Below are positions 41,956-51,124 of a stretch of 64,000 nt of DNA, in pieces. Below the pieces are notes generated by a model. It saw only the letters and a list, made by a program, of their open reading frames with translations, ran no database searches and was not told the origin of the DNA. How positions within the stretch are numbered: position 1 is the first letter of the stretch; each line of letters opens with the position of its first letter. Origin of the DNA: Rothia amarae (lineage in GTDB: Bacteria; Actinomycetota; Actinomycetes; Actinomycetales; Micrococcaceae); contig NZ_CP061538.1 in assembly GCF_014705945.2 (NCBI RefSeq), positions 124,001 through 188,000 on the forward strand. The letters are read 5' to 3'. The translations under genes and the position numbers were made by a program.

Positions 41956-42528
41956 GTTCTTTCTCCGAGTGCGTGAGAACGAGAGGATCTAAGAAGATGG
42001 GGCAGGTGCTCGAAGTCAGATTGAAAAATTTTTTCTCAGTTTTCTCATCCTTGAGGCGGCCTGAGATAAATTTCTCTCAATATTATCGCTTGTCAGAGCG
42101 ATTTTTGTTGAACAATCCCCGTTTTTCTCGGATCAACTATGTTGTTTGATATGTCTCACACTACTCTTAGAAAATTTTTTTATCAACACGATAATTATTT
42201 ATTGATAAGGTCACTCCGTCCTCATCTCGTCAATTTATCAAGGATGAGCTCTTGTAAGAGGATCTCGCACCTAGTTGTTCAACAATCTCGTAGGTAGCTG
42301 TAGTGCAATAAGCTCCATTGCGGACCAAAAGAGACTTAAATTTATGATATGAAACACATTTTCTGTAACACGGGTCAACTCTAAAAATAGCTGATAAAAA
42401 ATTAGGCGATGACCCAAAAAAGGGGAGGGGAAAACCCTTATCAGAGTCTTCCCCTCCACCTCATTTCTCTGGAGGAGTGCGGCAGTTTCTCCTTAACTGT
42501 TTGACCAGAAATAAGAAGCCCTAGTTTT
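41956..42528. promoter_or_regulatory. sdaC upstream control region with repeated palindromes
   Basis: This 573-bp gene-free stretch is AT-rich in its centre. TTGTTGAACAA (42105-42115) and TTGTTCAACAA (42275-42285) are two copies of one palindrome differing only in the middle base. TTATCAA (42180) and TTGATAA (42203) form a further spaced inverted pair. These are candidate binding sites for the YheO-like regulator or a global one; the assignment is inference. The left part serves sdaC; the right end holds the terminator of the SDR-TspO gene. Confidence 0.5.
42419..42457 (-). terminator. Terminator of the SDR-TspO gene
   Basis: On the minus strand, GGAGGGGAA pairs with TTCCCCTCC and is followed by CC and six Ts. 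It lies about 70 bp after the stop at 42529. Confidence 0.85.
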
Positions 42529-44226
42529 CTACATCCATTTCTTGAAAGTCTTTCGACCCCGCTGCGCGGTGCGATAAATCTTCAGGCCACGTGAAGCTAC
42601 CACATACGGCGGGAAAGACCGAAGAGCCAGACCTACCCCCTTGCGTAGCGCGAATTTCGCACCCTTACCAAGACTGTTGCAACCTTCCTGGGCTAAATCG
42701 GCACTGCGCTGACCAGCTACCAAGCCGCGGTCTACTACTTTCTGCAAAGGAGTACGGGAATCACGGTTGAGATAGGCAATGACAGAGTTAAGAACGACAG
42801 CGAAAGAAGTCCACGCACCGTAGGGAGCAAGAGCTACTCCACGTTCAGCAGAAGACTGCCCCGCGCGTCGTGCAAGATCAATCGAACTAGCTGCTAGCGC
42901 AACTGACTCTACTGCTGCCAACCATGGTCTGCGGGAGCGGAAGAAGAGTCCACTCCATGTTGCATTGAGAACCAAATTAGCCCCCAAGGCTACCGCGTAG
43001 GATTTAGCTTCTTTCGTGCCGTCCTGCTCACCGGCGCGCGCCTTTTCCTGCGCATCTGCAAGTACGAGGGAACTGATAGCAGCGATATCAGCGTAAAGAG
43101 CAGTCCACACAATGGGGAAAGCCAGGGCAGGAGGCTGCCAGCTTGGCTTCTTGAGATTCTTGTACCAACGATTTTCAGGATCGGTGAGTAAAGAACCAAC
43201 TATTGCAGTAGCGACGACCGCTCCCGTTGTGCCCCAGGCCGTGCGCGCCCATAAGCCTGTATCAACAGTGCGTAGAGCATGCTTGACGGCGTCTTCAAAG
43301 GAGGAGATGCCGCCCTCGGGTTCGCCGGCAAGCTCGATGATATCTCGCTCTTTTACTACCGTATTATGTTCCAAGCTCTGAATAAGAGGCAAAGCCATCT
43401 TCTTCTTCAAGGGGGTAATCAGCGAAATCCAGGTAGCTGCTAAGTTCTGCGTAATCACCGGGGCAATGAAGATAACGCGGGGAACCTTGAGAGCAATTTC
43501 GCTATAGCGGCGAATCATCTCAATATAAGGAACCGTCTCACGGGCACCAATATCGAAGGTGCGGTTGATGTCGGCAGGAAAATCTGCTGCTTTGCGAAGG
43601 TAAAAGAGAGCATCTTTTATACCTACCGGAGTTACTTTGTTGCGCATCCAGCCAGGACCAACAATTCCGGGTAGACGCTCGGCCGTGTGTCGAAGCATGG
43701 AGAAAGACTCCGAGCCATCACCAATCACAATTCCCGCTTGCAGAACGGCGGTGGGGATGCCCGAATTCAAGAGAATGTCGCCAACTTCTACGCGAGAAGC
43801 TAGATGCTCTGAGAGCTCACCATTTTCTGGGTGAAGACCACTCAGATACACCACGCGTTCAATGCCGGCAGGTTTAGCTGACTCCACGAACTTTTCGACC
43901 ATCTTTTTATCCTGTGCGCGGAAGTCAGAACCCTCGCTCATAGAATGCACTAGATACCATGCGACGTTCACGCCTGCACAGGCGCGGTCGAGAGCCTCTT
44001 TGTCTTCGAGGTCTCCCTCAATAACTTCTACCTGGCCGCTATGAGCAGTGGAGCCTTCTGGCACAATGTGCTTGCCCCATGACTGATGTTCAGCTTTAGC
44101 GCGATCGCGTGAGAGCGCTTTAACTGCCCAGCCATTTTTGAGTAATTCGATAATGAGTTGGCCGCCGATGTAACCTGTTGAACCCGTTACAAGCGCTACT
44201 CTATCTTTTCCGTCTTTCACTAACAT
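42529..44226 (-). CDS. SDR-type NAD(P)-binding protein fused to TspO/MBR domain
   Basis: In this 565-residue protein, residues 1-300 are an NmrA/SDR-like Rossmann domain: VALVTGSTGYIGGQLIIEL with the GxxGxxG motif, then VIEGDLED, AWYLVHSMSEGSDF and YLSGLHPE. Residues about 325-490 are a TspO/MBR membrane domain with five helices: RWYKNLKKPSWQPPALAFPIVWTALY, LVLNATWSGLFFRSRRPWLAAVESVAL and APYGAWTSFAVVLNSVIAYLN. TspO proteins bind tetrapyrroles; the SDR half may reduce or sense a related ligand. A basic C-terminal extension of about 75 residues follows. This fusion has been noted in actinobacteria, but its reaction is unknown. Confidence 0.87.
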   Translation of the reverse strand: MLVKDGKDRVALVTGSTGYIGGQLIIELLKNGWAVKALSRDRAKAEHQSWGKHIVPEGSTAHSGQVEVIEGDLEDKEALDRACAGVNVAWYLVHSMSEGSDFRAQDKKMVEKFVESAKPAGIERVVYLSGLHPENGELSEHLASRVEVGDILLNSGIPTAVLQAGIVIGDGSESFSMLRHTAERLPGIVGPGWMRNKVTPVGIKDALFYLRKAADFPADINRTFDIGARETVPYIEMIRRYSEIALKVPRVIFIAPVITQNLAATWISLITPLKKKMALPLIQSLEHNTVVKERDIIELAGEPEGGISSFEDAVKHALRTVDTGLWARTAWGTTGAVVATAIVGSLLTDPENRWYKNLKKPSWQPPALAFPIVWTALYADIAAISSLVLADAQEKARAGEQDGTKEAKSYAVALGANLVLNATWSGLFFRSRRPWLAAVESVALAASSIDLARRAGQSSAERGVALAPYGAWTSFAVVLNSVIAYLNRDSRTPLQKVVDRGLVAGQRSADLAQEGCNSLGKGAKFALRKGVGLALRSFPPYVVASRGLKIYRTAQRGRKTFKKWM

Positions 44227-44275
44227 ATCCTTAGATTAAATAGATAAGTAAACTTAGAAAGACTTTAGCACTTTG

Positions 44276-44938
44276 ATGACGCGCGATACATCCCTCTCCG
44301 AGGTTTCCAACCGGCCCAGTCCACAGCAAGTTCTGGGAGCTGTTCTCATACCAGCTCTTGCCGCCGCTATAGGTTTAGGAATTGCTTCGGCAGCGCCCGA
44401 TGGTGGTCTTGTTTTCTACGTTGCTACCTTTGCGGTGGCTGCTGTTTACTTCATTACCTGGGCTCTTTGCCCGCGGTCTCATCCCGCTTTTCTAGCACAA
44501 CGCGCTGGCAAGGATGCTCTTCGAGGTCTTGGCATTGGCATTGGTCTTTTGCTTATCTTTTTGGCAGGCGCATTTTTGGTGCGCTATATTCCTGTGCTGG
44601 CAGGACCGGTGGATTCGCTGTTAGATAACGCCCGTTACGGACTATTGTGGGTAACAATTCTTACTACCGCCATCAACGGTGTGGGCGAAGAAGTCTTTTT
44701 CCGACGTATCGCTATGGACTATTTGCCAGGCACCTGGCGCACTCGCGCACTCATTAGCCTTGTGCTGTACATTGCTGTGACTGCTGCAATGGGTGTACCC
44801 CTGCTGGCACTTGCAGCAATTGCCGTTGGCGTGCCTGCCACGCTTGAAGCTCGCCGTACAGGCTCCCTTGTTTCCGCTTGTGTTTTGCATATTTCGTGGA
44901 GCCTAGGCATGCTGCTGATTCTGCCGCATCTTATCTAG
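44276..44938 (+). CDS. CPBP-family intramembrane metalloprotease
   Basis: 220 residues from the ATG at 44276, with seven or eight hydrophobic segments. The catalytic motif AINGVGEEVFFRRIAMDYL (EE-x3-R) lies at about residues 135-155, and a His near the end (CVLHISWSLGM) completes the Rce1/CPBP site. These enzymes cut peptides within the membrane, and in bacteria they often protect against or process bacteriocins. It is divergent from the SDR-TspO gene with a 49-bp gap, so the two promoters are packed together. Confidence 0.85.
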   Translation: MTRDTSLSEVSNRPSPQQVLGAVLIPALAAAIGLGIASAAPDGGLVFYVATFAVAAVYFITWALCPRSHPAFLAQRAGKDALRGLGIGIGLLLIFLAGAFLVRYIPVLAGPVDSLLDNARYGLLWVTILTTAINGVGEEVFFRRIAMDYLPGTWRTRALISLVLYIAVTAAMGVPLLALAAIAVGVPATLEARRTGSLVSACVLHISWSLGMLLILPHLI

Positions 44939-44975
44939 GCGCACCTTACCTAGAGGTACGGGGGAAGAAGAGCAC

Positions 44976-45533
44976 ATCACTGATAAACATAGCGATGACG
45001 ATCTTGAGTTTGACGAGCCGCTGGACCTCAACCCCTGGCAGCTACATGACCCAAACGGACTTTCGGGTCGCCCGCCAGCGGAACCGTCGCCGCCGGGAAT
45101 CAGAAAGTTTCGTGCCGTGGTAGTGGGTGTTGTCGCGGTGAACGCGATAGGTCTGTTTTTGGTGCCGCATCCGCAGGAAAATCTTTTTGCGAGCGTGATG
45201 GTCACGCTTATTCCGCTCGCGTTTTTGCTCGTGTCAACGCACTGGATGGTTACATCTGTCAACCAGGTTGATCTCCCCGCCGGTGGCTTGGGAAAACGGG
45301 GCTGGCAGAAGATGTATAACAAATTCAGGGTTTATATTGTGGGCATAGCGTTGATGGCTGCGCTGATGCGGTTTGCTTTTGACGTAGCCGCTGTGGCGCA
45401 AATAGACGCATCGACCGCTTGGGGCAACATTATTTTCTGGTGCATCGGCGCGGCCATGTTAGGTACGAATATGGTGATGCTTTTTCGGCTGAGGAAGGAT
45501 GCGCTAAAGTACGCGCAATGGCCGAAGAAGTAG
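44976..45533 (+). CDS. Membrane protein with no standard start codon at its apparent N-terminus
   Basis: The coding-like frame reads ITDKHSDDDLEFDEPLDLNP, PWQLHDPNGLSGRPPAEPSPPGI, then three or four membrane segments (VVVGVVAVNAIGLFLV, LFASVMVTLIPLAFLLV, FRVYIVGIALMAALM, IIFWCIGAAMLGTNMVML). The acidic N-terminus looks real, but the frame has no ATG/GTG/TTG upstream of the GTG at 45117, and a stop lies further up. An ATC at 44976, preceded by GGGGGAAGAAGAG, sits where the start would be expected. Either a rare start codon is used, or an ATG was lost and only a shorter protein from 45117 is made (138 residues). The family was not recognised. Confidence 0.5.
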   Translation: MTDKHSDDDLEFDEPLDLNPWQLHDPNGLSGRPPAEPSPPGIRKFRAVVVGVVAVNAIGLFLVPHPQENLFASVMVTLIPLAFLLVSTHWMVTSVNQVDLPAGGLGKRGWQKMYNKFRVYIVGIALMAALMRFAFDVAAVAQIDASTAWGNIIFWCIGAAMLGTNMVMLFRLRKDALKYAQWPKK

Positions 45534-45658
45534 GGGGTGTGAGGGTAGGGCGGGAGAAATTTGCCGTCATATAAATTGTGGGTGAGGTTGTAGCCTCGAC
45601 GTAACTGAACAAAAAATCTAAGCTGCTGATAGTAGATTTTTATTCAGAAAGCAGTCTT

Positions 45659-46054
45659 GTGAAAAAACGGATTGATGTAGTCGGTGCAGTTTTACTCCAA
45701 AACGGTAAAGTCCTCTGTGCCCAGAGGGGTAAGAGTATGACACTCCCACTGTTGTGGGAATTTCCAGGCGGAAAAATTGAGCCAGGAGAAACGCCTCAAG
45801 AAGCTTTGAAACGGGAACTCGAAGAAGAGCTTCTCATCGGTGCTGAGATCGGCGATCAAGTTGAGTCCACTACCTTTGAATATGATTTTGGGATCGTCAC
45901 CCTCACTACTTTCTACTGTGCCCTTACCACTGGTGAGCCTACCTTGACCGAACACGCACAAATTAGATGGTTAACTCCCGATAAGCTCTCTCAATTGGAA
46001 TGGGCACCTGCCGATATCCCGGCTTTTAAAAAGATTCAAAAAGAGCTGAGCTAA
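45659..46054 (+). CDS. MutT-type Nudix hydrolase of the nuclease-helicase module
   Basis: 131 residues from a GTG at 45659 with AGAAAG upstream. It carries a full Nudix box, FPGGKIEPGETPQEALKREL then EEELLIG, and the MutT-like opening VGAVLLQNGKVLCAQRG. The class includes (deoxy)nucleoside triphosphate pyrophosphatases such as 8-oxo-dGTP sanitising enzymes. It ends three bases before the split PLD-DUF3427 helicase gene. MutT plus this helicase type is a pairing I know to be common, which suggests a joint role in nucleic-acid quality control or defence. In this genome the partner is broken. Confidence 0.88.
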   Translation: MKKRIDVVGAVLLQNGKVLCAQRGKSMTLPLLWEFPGGKIEPGETPQEALKRELEEELLIGAEIGDQVESTTFEYDFGIVTLTTFYCALTTGEPTLTEHAQIRWLTPDKLSQLEWAPADIPAFKKIQKELS

Positions 46055-46218
46055 TCTATGAACTCTTCTTCCCCCATGACTGAGCTTTCAGCTGATACCA
46101 AATTTGGTTTTATAGATAGTACAGTCTCCTCTCAACGCGCTTATAACCCGATATTATTCTCCAACCAGAGCGAACTAACCATGCTCAGAGCAATACTAGG
46201 AGAACTGAGGCGCTCAAA

Positions 46219-47120
46219 GAGGCTTATTCAAAAGTATGCACACACCTCACACCCACCAACTAGACAACGGCCCCACCATAGCGGCAACCTTGAGGATAAA
46301 TAACCACAAATATTCTCAAACCGCACCAGGAAGAACCGTTGCACCACCAGCGTACAACCGGCCTTACCGCCACGCAATTTGCCGCTCTACTGACAGCCCT
46401 GACCAACCAACTCATCTGGGGTAAACCAGGAGGAAGACCACCAGCCCTCACTCCAGCTCAGGCACTCAAAACCACTCTGCTCTACCACCGACACAATCTC
46501 ACCGAAGAGCTACTTGCTGAAATCTTCACCGTCTCGCAACCTACTATCTCACGGACCATCAACACTATCGAAAAGGCGCTTGCAAAGGTCTTCAAACCTC
46601 TAGAACAGCCTTTGAAAATGAGCCTGGATGTACCAGGTTCTTTGGTTGTCGATGGAACTCTTGTACCCACCTGGAACTGGCGTTCACTAGGAAAAACAAA
46701 TTTTTCGGGCAAACATAAACGAACCGGTTTCAACCACCAAGTCATCTGCACCCTCGATGGCAGGCTCTTAGTCATCACTGACCCGCTACCCGGGGCAAGG
46801 CATGATGCTCATGCTTTCAGAGCTCACGGGCTAGATCAGCTACTGGATTCCTCGACTCTGGCCGATAAGGGCTATATAGGCCTGGGGTTAGCAACCCCGA
46901 CCAGGCGTAAGCCTGGTGTGAAAGTGCCTCAGGGTGTCAAGGATAATAATCGCATTATCAATAGATTACGGGCTGTGGTGGAGCGGGTTATCGCTCAAGT
47001 GAAGACCTGGCGGGTTCTTTATTCGGGGTTTAGGCGGCCGTTGAGTTTGTATCGGCAGGTGTTTTCGGTGGTGCGGGGTCTGGTGTTTTATGCGGCTGGG
47101 AGGACTTTTGAATAAGCCTC
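46219..47120 (+). mobile_element. IS5-like insertion sequence, about 900 bp
   Basis: Perfect 17-base terminal inverted repeats GAGGCTTATTCAAAAGT (46219-46235) and their complement (47104-47120) flank one transposase gene. The host repeat TCAAAGA lies at both junctions (46214-46220 and 47119-47125), so element ends and target duplication overlap by two bases. The duplication is seven bases if the ends are GGCTTATT, or three (AAA) if they are GAGGCTTATT. Size, single DDE transposase and repeats fit the IS5 family. It interrupts the nuclease-helicase gene. Confidence 0.92.
46339..47115 (+). CDS. IS5-family transposase (DDE_4 type)
   Basis: About 258 residues from a TTG at 46339. An N-terminal helix-turn-helix region (HNLTEELLAEIFTVSQPTIS) precedes the DDE catalytic core. 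The first Asp is in LVVDGTLVPT, the second is in PGARHDAHAF, and the Glu is in AVVERVIAQVKTW; the ADKGYIG motif lies before it. The core is complete, so the element may be active. The start region is uncertain because no Shine-Dalgarno is obvious; the frame could begin slightly upstream. The stop lies within the right inverted repeat. Confidence 0.88.
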   Translation: MHHQRTTGLTATQFAALLTALTNQLIWGKPGGRPPALTPAQALKTTLLYHRHNLTEELLAEIFTVSQPTISRTINTIEKALAKVFKPLEQPLKMSLDVPGSLVVDGTLVPTWNWRSLGKTNFSGKHKRTGFNHQVICTLDGRLLVITDPLPGARHDAHAFRAHGLDQLLDSSTLADKGYIGLGLATPTRRKPGVKVPQGVKDNNRIINRLRAVVERVIAQVKTWRVLYSGFRRPLSLYRQVFSVVRGLVFYAAGRTFE

Positions 47121-49884
47121 AAAGAGTTTCCAATTCTCCGTAGCCTTTATTAGTAGCTCTGGTCTTGCACTGCTCAAACAGGAGCTTTTAGATTTTCAGG
47201 GCCGGGGAACGATATATACCTCCACATATTTAGATTTCAATGACCCGGGTGTTTTTGAAGAACTTCTTACGTTAGAGAACATCGAAGTTCGCGTTCTCAA
47301 TGATTCAATCGATGCTTTTCATAGCAAAGGTTATATTTTTCAGCATCATGCGGGTACCTCAACTGCGATTATCGGCAGCTCAAATCTTACGCGTGGGGCA
47401 CTTCTTCGTAACGAAGAATGGAACCTTCGGTTTTCAGCGTTCCCCGACGGCGACGTCATCGCTCAACTAGAAGAAGCTATCGAGAGGCTGAAAAAGTTCT
47501 CGTCTGTTCTAACTCCTCAGTGGATTAGAGAATATGAGGGACGACGACGCCCCCAGGTGCATCCAACTGCTTTTGAAATTAACACCGAGCAAATAGTTCC
47601 TGTTGGAGAAATTACTCCCAATGCCATGCAAGCTGAAGCTCTTGAGCAAATCAAGAAGGTGCAGGATTCTGGTGAGAAACGAGCTCTTGTTATTTCTGCA
47701 ACGGGCACTGGTAAGACAATTTTGGCTGCGTTGGCGGTTAGACAGTCGCGTCCTTCGAGAGTGTTATTTGTTGTGCACCGAGACCAGATTCTGAACAAAG
47801 CTACCCAAGAGTTCATAAAGGTTCTTGATGCTCCTGAGAATGAATTTGGAAAGTTTGTGGGCGCTCGCCGTGAAATTGACCGGAAGTATGTATTCGCCAC
47901 AATTCAAACGATTTCTAAAGAGGAAACTCTTTGTAAAATTCCGAAGGATCACTTCGATCTGATCATCATAGATGAGGTTCATAAAGCTGGAGCAGATTCT
48001 TATCAAAGACTTATCGAGTATTTTGAGCCATATTTTCTGTTAGGTCTAACAGCGACTCCTGAACGTAGCGACTCTTTCAATATTTATGAGCTGTTTGACC
48101 ATAATGTTCCTTATGAGATCCGGCTTCAGAGGGCATTAGAAGAGCAGATGCTTGTTCCTTTTAGCTACTACGGTGTGACGGACTTTGTTGATGCTGATGG
48201 AACAACAATTGATGAAACATCTCAGCTTTCCCGCCTTATTATGAGCTCTCGCGTGGACCATATCGTAAAAAATCTGGAGAAGTACGGGCACCTAAGAGAT
48301 GCACGAGGCCTTATTTTTTGCAGTCGTAATGAGGAAGCTGCTGAGCTGTCTGCGGAACTTAATCAGCGTTCAGTGAATGGGAAGCAACTTCGTACGGTAG
48401 CTCTTTCAGGTGCAGCTCCTGCTGAGGAAAGAGAACTGCAAGTAAAAAGACTCGAAAGCGGTGAGGTCGATTATCTTCTCACCGTTGATATTTTCAATGA
48501 AGGTATTGATATCCCTGCTGTAAACCAAGTGGTTATGCTTCGAAATACTAATTCTTCGATTATTTTTACCCAGCAGTTAGGCCGAGGGCTAAGAAAAGCC
48601 AAGAACAAATCTCATCTGAGAGTTATTGATTTTATTGGTAATTACAAGAATAACTTTCTTATTCCTATCGCTCTTTTTGGAAACAAAAGCTTAGATAAAG
48701 AGTCTGTTCGTAAGAGCATGATAACTGCTCGGCAACAGGGCTCGGTTGCAGGCGTATCGAGTATTAGTTTCGACGAAATCGCACAAGAAAGAGTTCTTGA
48801 GGCTCTTGAAAAAGTCAAACTTAATAGTTTGGCAAGCCTGAAAGAATCTTTTAGAGAGTTAGAGTATCGGCTGGGCAGAATACCCTCCAGATATGATTTT
48901 GCTCGATTTGATACAGCCCGGCCGACTGCTTTCATAACTACAACGGGACAACGTCCGACCTATTGGGATTTTCTTAAGCAAATTAAGCGCGCAGAGGAAG
49001 AGCTAAGTCCATTAGAGCGCGGTTATCTATGCTTGTTTGACCGAGAGCTGATGAATGGTAAACGTCCGCATGAACTTCTGCTGGTAAGAGATTTACTACA
49101 GAAAAATCATTTAACCGACGATGAAGTTATAAATCTTTTCGTTACGTATGGGGCGGTCTATAACAGTCAGATAATGGCTTCGGTTGAATCAATACTCACG
49201 CTACAATTCTTTACCGATGCAGAAAAGAAAATCTTCGATAATGAGCCGATTATTCTACGAACCGAAGATAAATTTAGTATTTCTCCAAAGTTTAAAGAAG
49301 CATACGAAAATAATCCTTATTTCAAGTCTCACATAGATGATTCCATTCAAACCGGTTTATATCTTAATGACCATTTGTATGCTCGTACTGGGGAGCTTCT
49401 GGTGGGAGAGAGGTACAGCCGTAAAGATGTGTGCCGCCTTTTGAACTGGCGTGCTAATCATCAATCCACAATGTATGGGTATAAACCTGACTTTGTGACG
49501 GGAACATGCCCGATATTTATTACCTACCATAAGTCTGAAGATATTGATGAAGCAATTAACTATCAGGATCATCTAGAAGACGAGCGCACAATGTTTTGGT
49601 ACACAAAACATACTCGGACTTTGAAACATAAAGTGGAGAAGCAGATCGCTGAAGGGGCTTTGAAGCTTGATGTATTCGTTAAGAAGGATGACGCTGAGGG
49701 CACCGACTTCGTATATCTTGGGCAGGCAGACCCCAGAGATGCAAAAGAGACGAAGACGAGAACGAATGCAGATATCGTCAATATGCGGTTGGACTTTAAA
49801 CACCCGCTCGAGCGCGGGCTTTATGACTATTTGACTAAAGCTACTGATGAGCGAATCTCTGCCGAGCGAATCTAAGGATTCTGA

Positions 49885-49941
49885 ACTGTGGTCAATTCTT
49901 AGGCGTTTTGAGCGTCAAAACGCCTAAGAATTGACCATAGT
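49885..49941. repeat. Long hairpin, family B copy 2 (GGTCAATT type)
   Basis: Arms ACTGTGGTCAATTC to GGCGTTTTG pair across five bases, with one mismatch near the outer end. The outer GGTCAATT and inner GGCGTTTTG blocks are shared with the copy at 2108-2160, and the intervening bases differ in a pairing-preserving way (TTTTGA versus TCTTA). It starts ten bases after the helicase stop. Confidence 0.85.
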
Positions 49942-49983
49942 TGCGTGAGTTGTGCGTTGTCTTTCTCCGCGACGTCGTCCACG

Positions 49984-50190
49984 TTATTTTTTCTCGCGTG
50001 GCGGCATCTTTATTCCGCCCGAAATTATGAGGCCTCCGCCAGCGATGAGGGCAAAACCCACCAACGTTGTTACGAAGCGAGCAGACCCGGTGGCCTCAAA
50101 GTCTCCAAGGAGCGTGGTTCGCCAAACGAAAAAGGCAATCCCTAGCAGAATAGATAAAACCCCGAAAGCAATACTGAATATTTTGTACAT
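49984..50190 (-). CDS. Small two-helix membrane protein
   Basis: 68 residues with membrane helices at about 3-23 (IFSIAFGVLSILLGIAFFVW) and 40-58 (VTTLVGFALIAGGGLIISGG). A polar loop, RTTLLGDFEATGSARF, joins them, and the basic end is MPPREKK. Composition and topology are those of a real small membrane protein. It is convergent with the split helicase gene and has a family B hairpin just beyond its stop. Unknown family. Confidence 0.6.
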   Translation of the reverse strand: MYKIFSIAFGVLSILLGIAFFVWRTTLLGDFEATGSARFVTTLVGFALIAGGGLIISGGIKMPPREKK

Positions 50191-50368
50191 GATTTCATTA
50201 AATCAGCGTATCCACACTAGTCAGCTATAAGTCTCATTATTTCTGGCGGGGTGGGTCCCCGCGGAAGAGGACTCCTGCTCGAGCCGAGAAGTTTATACCA
50301 GAAAACCGAAAACGGACCGTACGGCATGTGGTCCACTTTTATTAATCTGGTACAAAGTGGCGGAAGGT

Positions 50369-50438
50369 GAGTTTGTATCAAACTTTTTGCTGCGTACCAG
50401 ACAAATCGTGGTGCAGGCGCAAAAGTTTGATACAAACT
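50369..50438. repeat. Long hairpin, family C copy 2 (GTTTGTATC type)
   Basis: The outer arms GAGTTTGTATCAAACTTTT and their complement pair with one bulged T; the inner GTACCA pairs with TGGTGC less well. The loop region ends in ATCG. It matches the copy at 37030-37098 in the outer GTTTGTATCAAA, inner GTACCA and loop. It lies 19 bp beyond the pdxT stop. The rest of 50191-50456 holds one small hairpin (CCACTTT/AAAGTGG near 50334-50360) and no gene. Confidence 0.82.
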
Positions 50439-50456
50439 CGGGGGAGTAGGGGCTCC

Positions 50457-51059
50457 CTACTTCATCAACCCCAGCAACTCCTCATGCACCGCCGTCTCGC
50501 CGCACAGTTCGGGGTGGAACGATATTCCCAGAAGGTTGCCTTGGCGTGCACCCACGATTTCGCCGTTGTAGCGGGCGGTAACGTCCACGCCCTCACCTGC
50601 AGAAACGATGCGCGGCGCCCGGATAAACGCCGCCTTAACGGGGTGCGATTTGCTGGAAGGGCTCTTCCAATCGAGCACTGTTTCGGCAGAAGCAACCTGC
50701 GAGCCAAAGGCATTGCGGTCAACGGTCACGTTCAATAGTCCCAGGGACTGCTGACCGGGCGCAGGGTCAGTGATTTCGCGCGAGAGCATAATCAGCCCGG
50801 CGCACGTTCCAAGCGTGGGCAGTCCTCCAGAAATAGCATCGATAAGTGCATCGCGCAGTCCCAAAATGCGCGTCAAACGATCAATCGTGGAGGACTCTCC
50901 GCCGGGAAGAACCAGCGCATCTGAGCCTTCCAGATGAGAAGCCTTTTTCACGAGCACCACATCGGCGCCTAAAGAACATAACAGTTCAGCGTGTTCGGAA
51001 ACCCCGCCCTGAAGTGCGAGAACGCCCACGGTCTTGCCGGCGCCGGAAAGTTTGCTCAT
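50457..51059 (-). CDS. pdxT: Pyridoxal 5'-phosphate synthase glutaminase subunit
   Basis: 200 residues from the ATG at 51059 (GAAGG eight bases before; an in-frame TTG at 51074 overlaps that ribosome site). It splits glutamine and passes ammonia to PdxS. The class-I glutaminase residues are the Cys in LGTCAGLIMLS and the His-Glu pair in GISFHPEL. The PGGESSTIDR loop binds glutamine and GVLALQGGVSEHAELL is the PdxT start. It lies downstream of pdxS on the same strand, but the 330-bp gap contains a structured element and a hairpin, so expression of the two is probably unequal. Confidence 0.95.
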   Translation of the reverse strand: MSKLSGAGKTVGVLALQGGVSEHAELLCSLGADVVLVKKASHLEGSDALVLPGGESSTIDRLTRILGLRDALIDAISGGLPTLGTCAGLIMLSREITDPAPGQQSLGLLNVTVDRNAFGSQVASAETVLDWKSPSSKSHPVKAAFIRAPRIVSAGEGVDVTARYNGEIVGARQGNLLGISFHPELCGETAVHEELLGLMK

Positions 51060-51124
51060 ATGAAAGACCTTCAATGCAGGAAAATGTGTAATTACAAGAT
51101 TTCTTGGGTAGTTTTAGGCGTTGC

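Larger units (their letters stand above)
46058..49875 (+). pseudogene. PLD-nuclease/DUF3427 helicase gene split by an IS element
   Basis: The left piece (46058-46220) encodes FGFIDSTVSSQ, RAYNPILFSNQSE and LTMLRAILGELRRSK. After the IS, the right piece resumes with SFQFSVAFISSSGLALLKQELL, FHSKGYIFQHH and IIGSSNLTRGALLRNEEWNL, a phospholipase-D-type nuclease domain (H-x-K, GSSN). An SF2 helicase follows: SATGTGKTIL (Walker A), IIIDEVHKAG, LTATPERSD, QQLGRGLRKAKNK. The C-terminal DUF3427 region runs to 49875. Removing the IS and one target copy rebuilds one uninterrupted frame of 970 residues. The right part, with a possible GTG start at 47557 (772 residues), could be made alone if reinitiated, giving a helicase without nuclease. 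Confidence 0.9.

Noticed and set aside
44878-45123. 81-residue frame between the CPBP protease and the next membrane gene
   Set aside because: It has no domain, overlaps the end of the protease and competes with the better acidic N-terminal frame.
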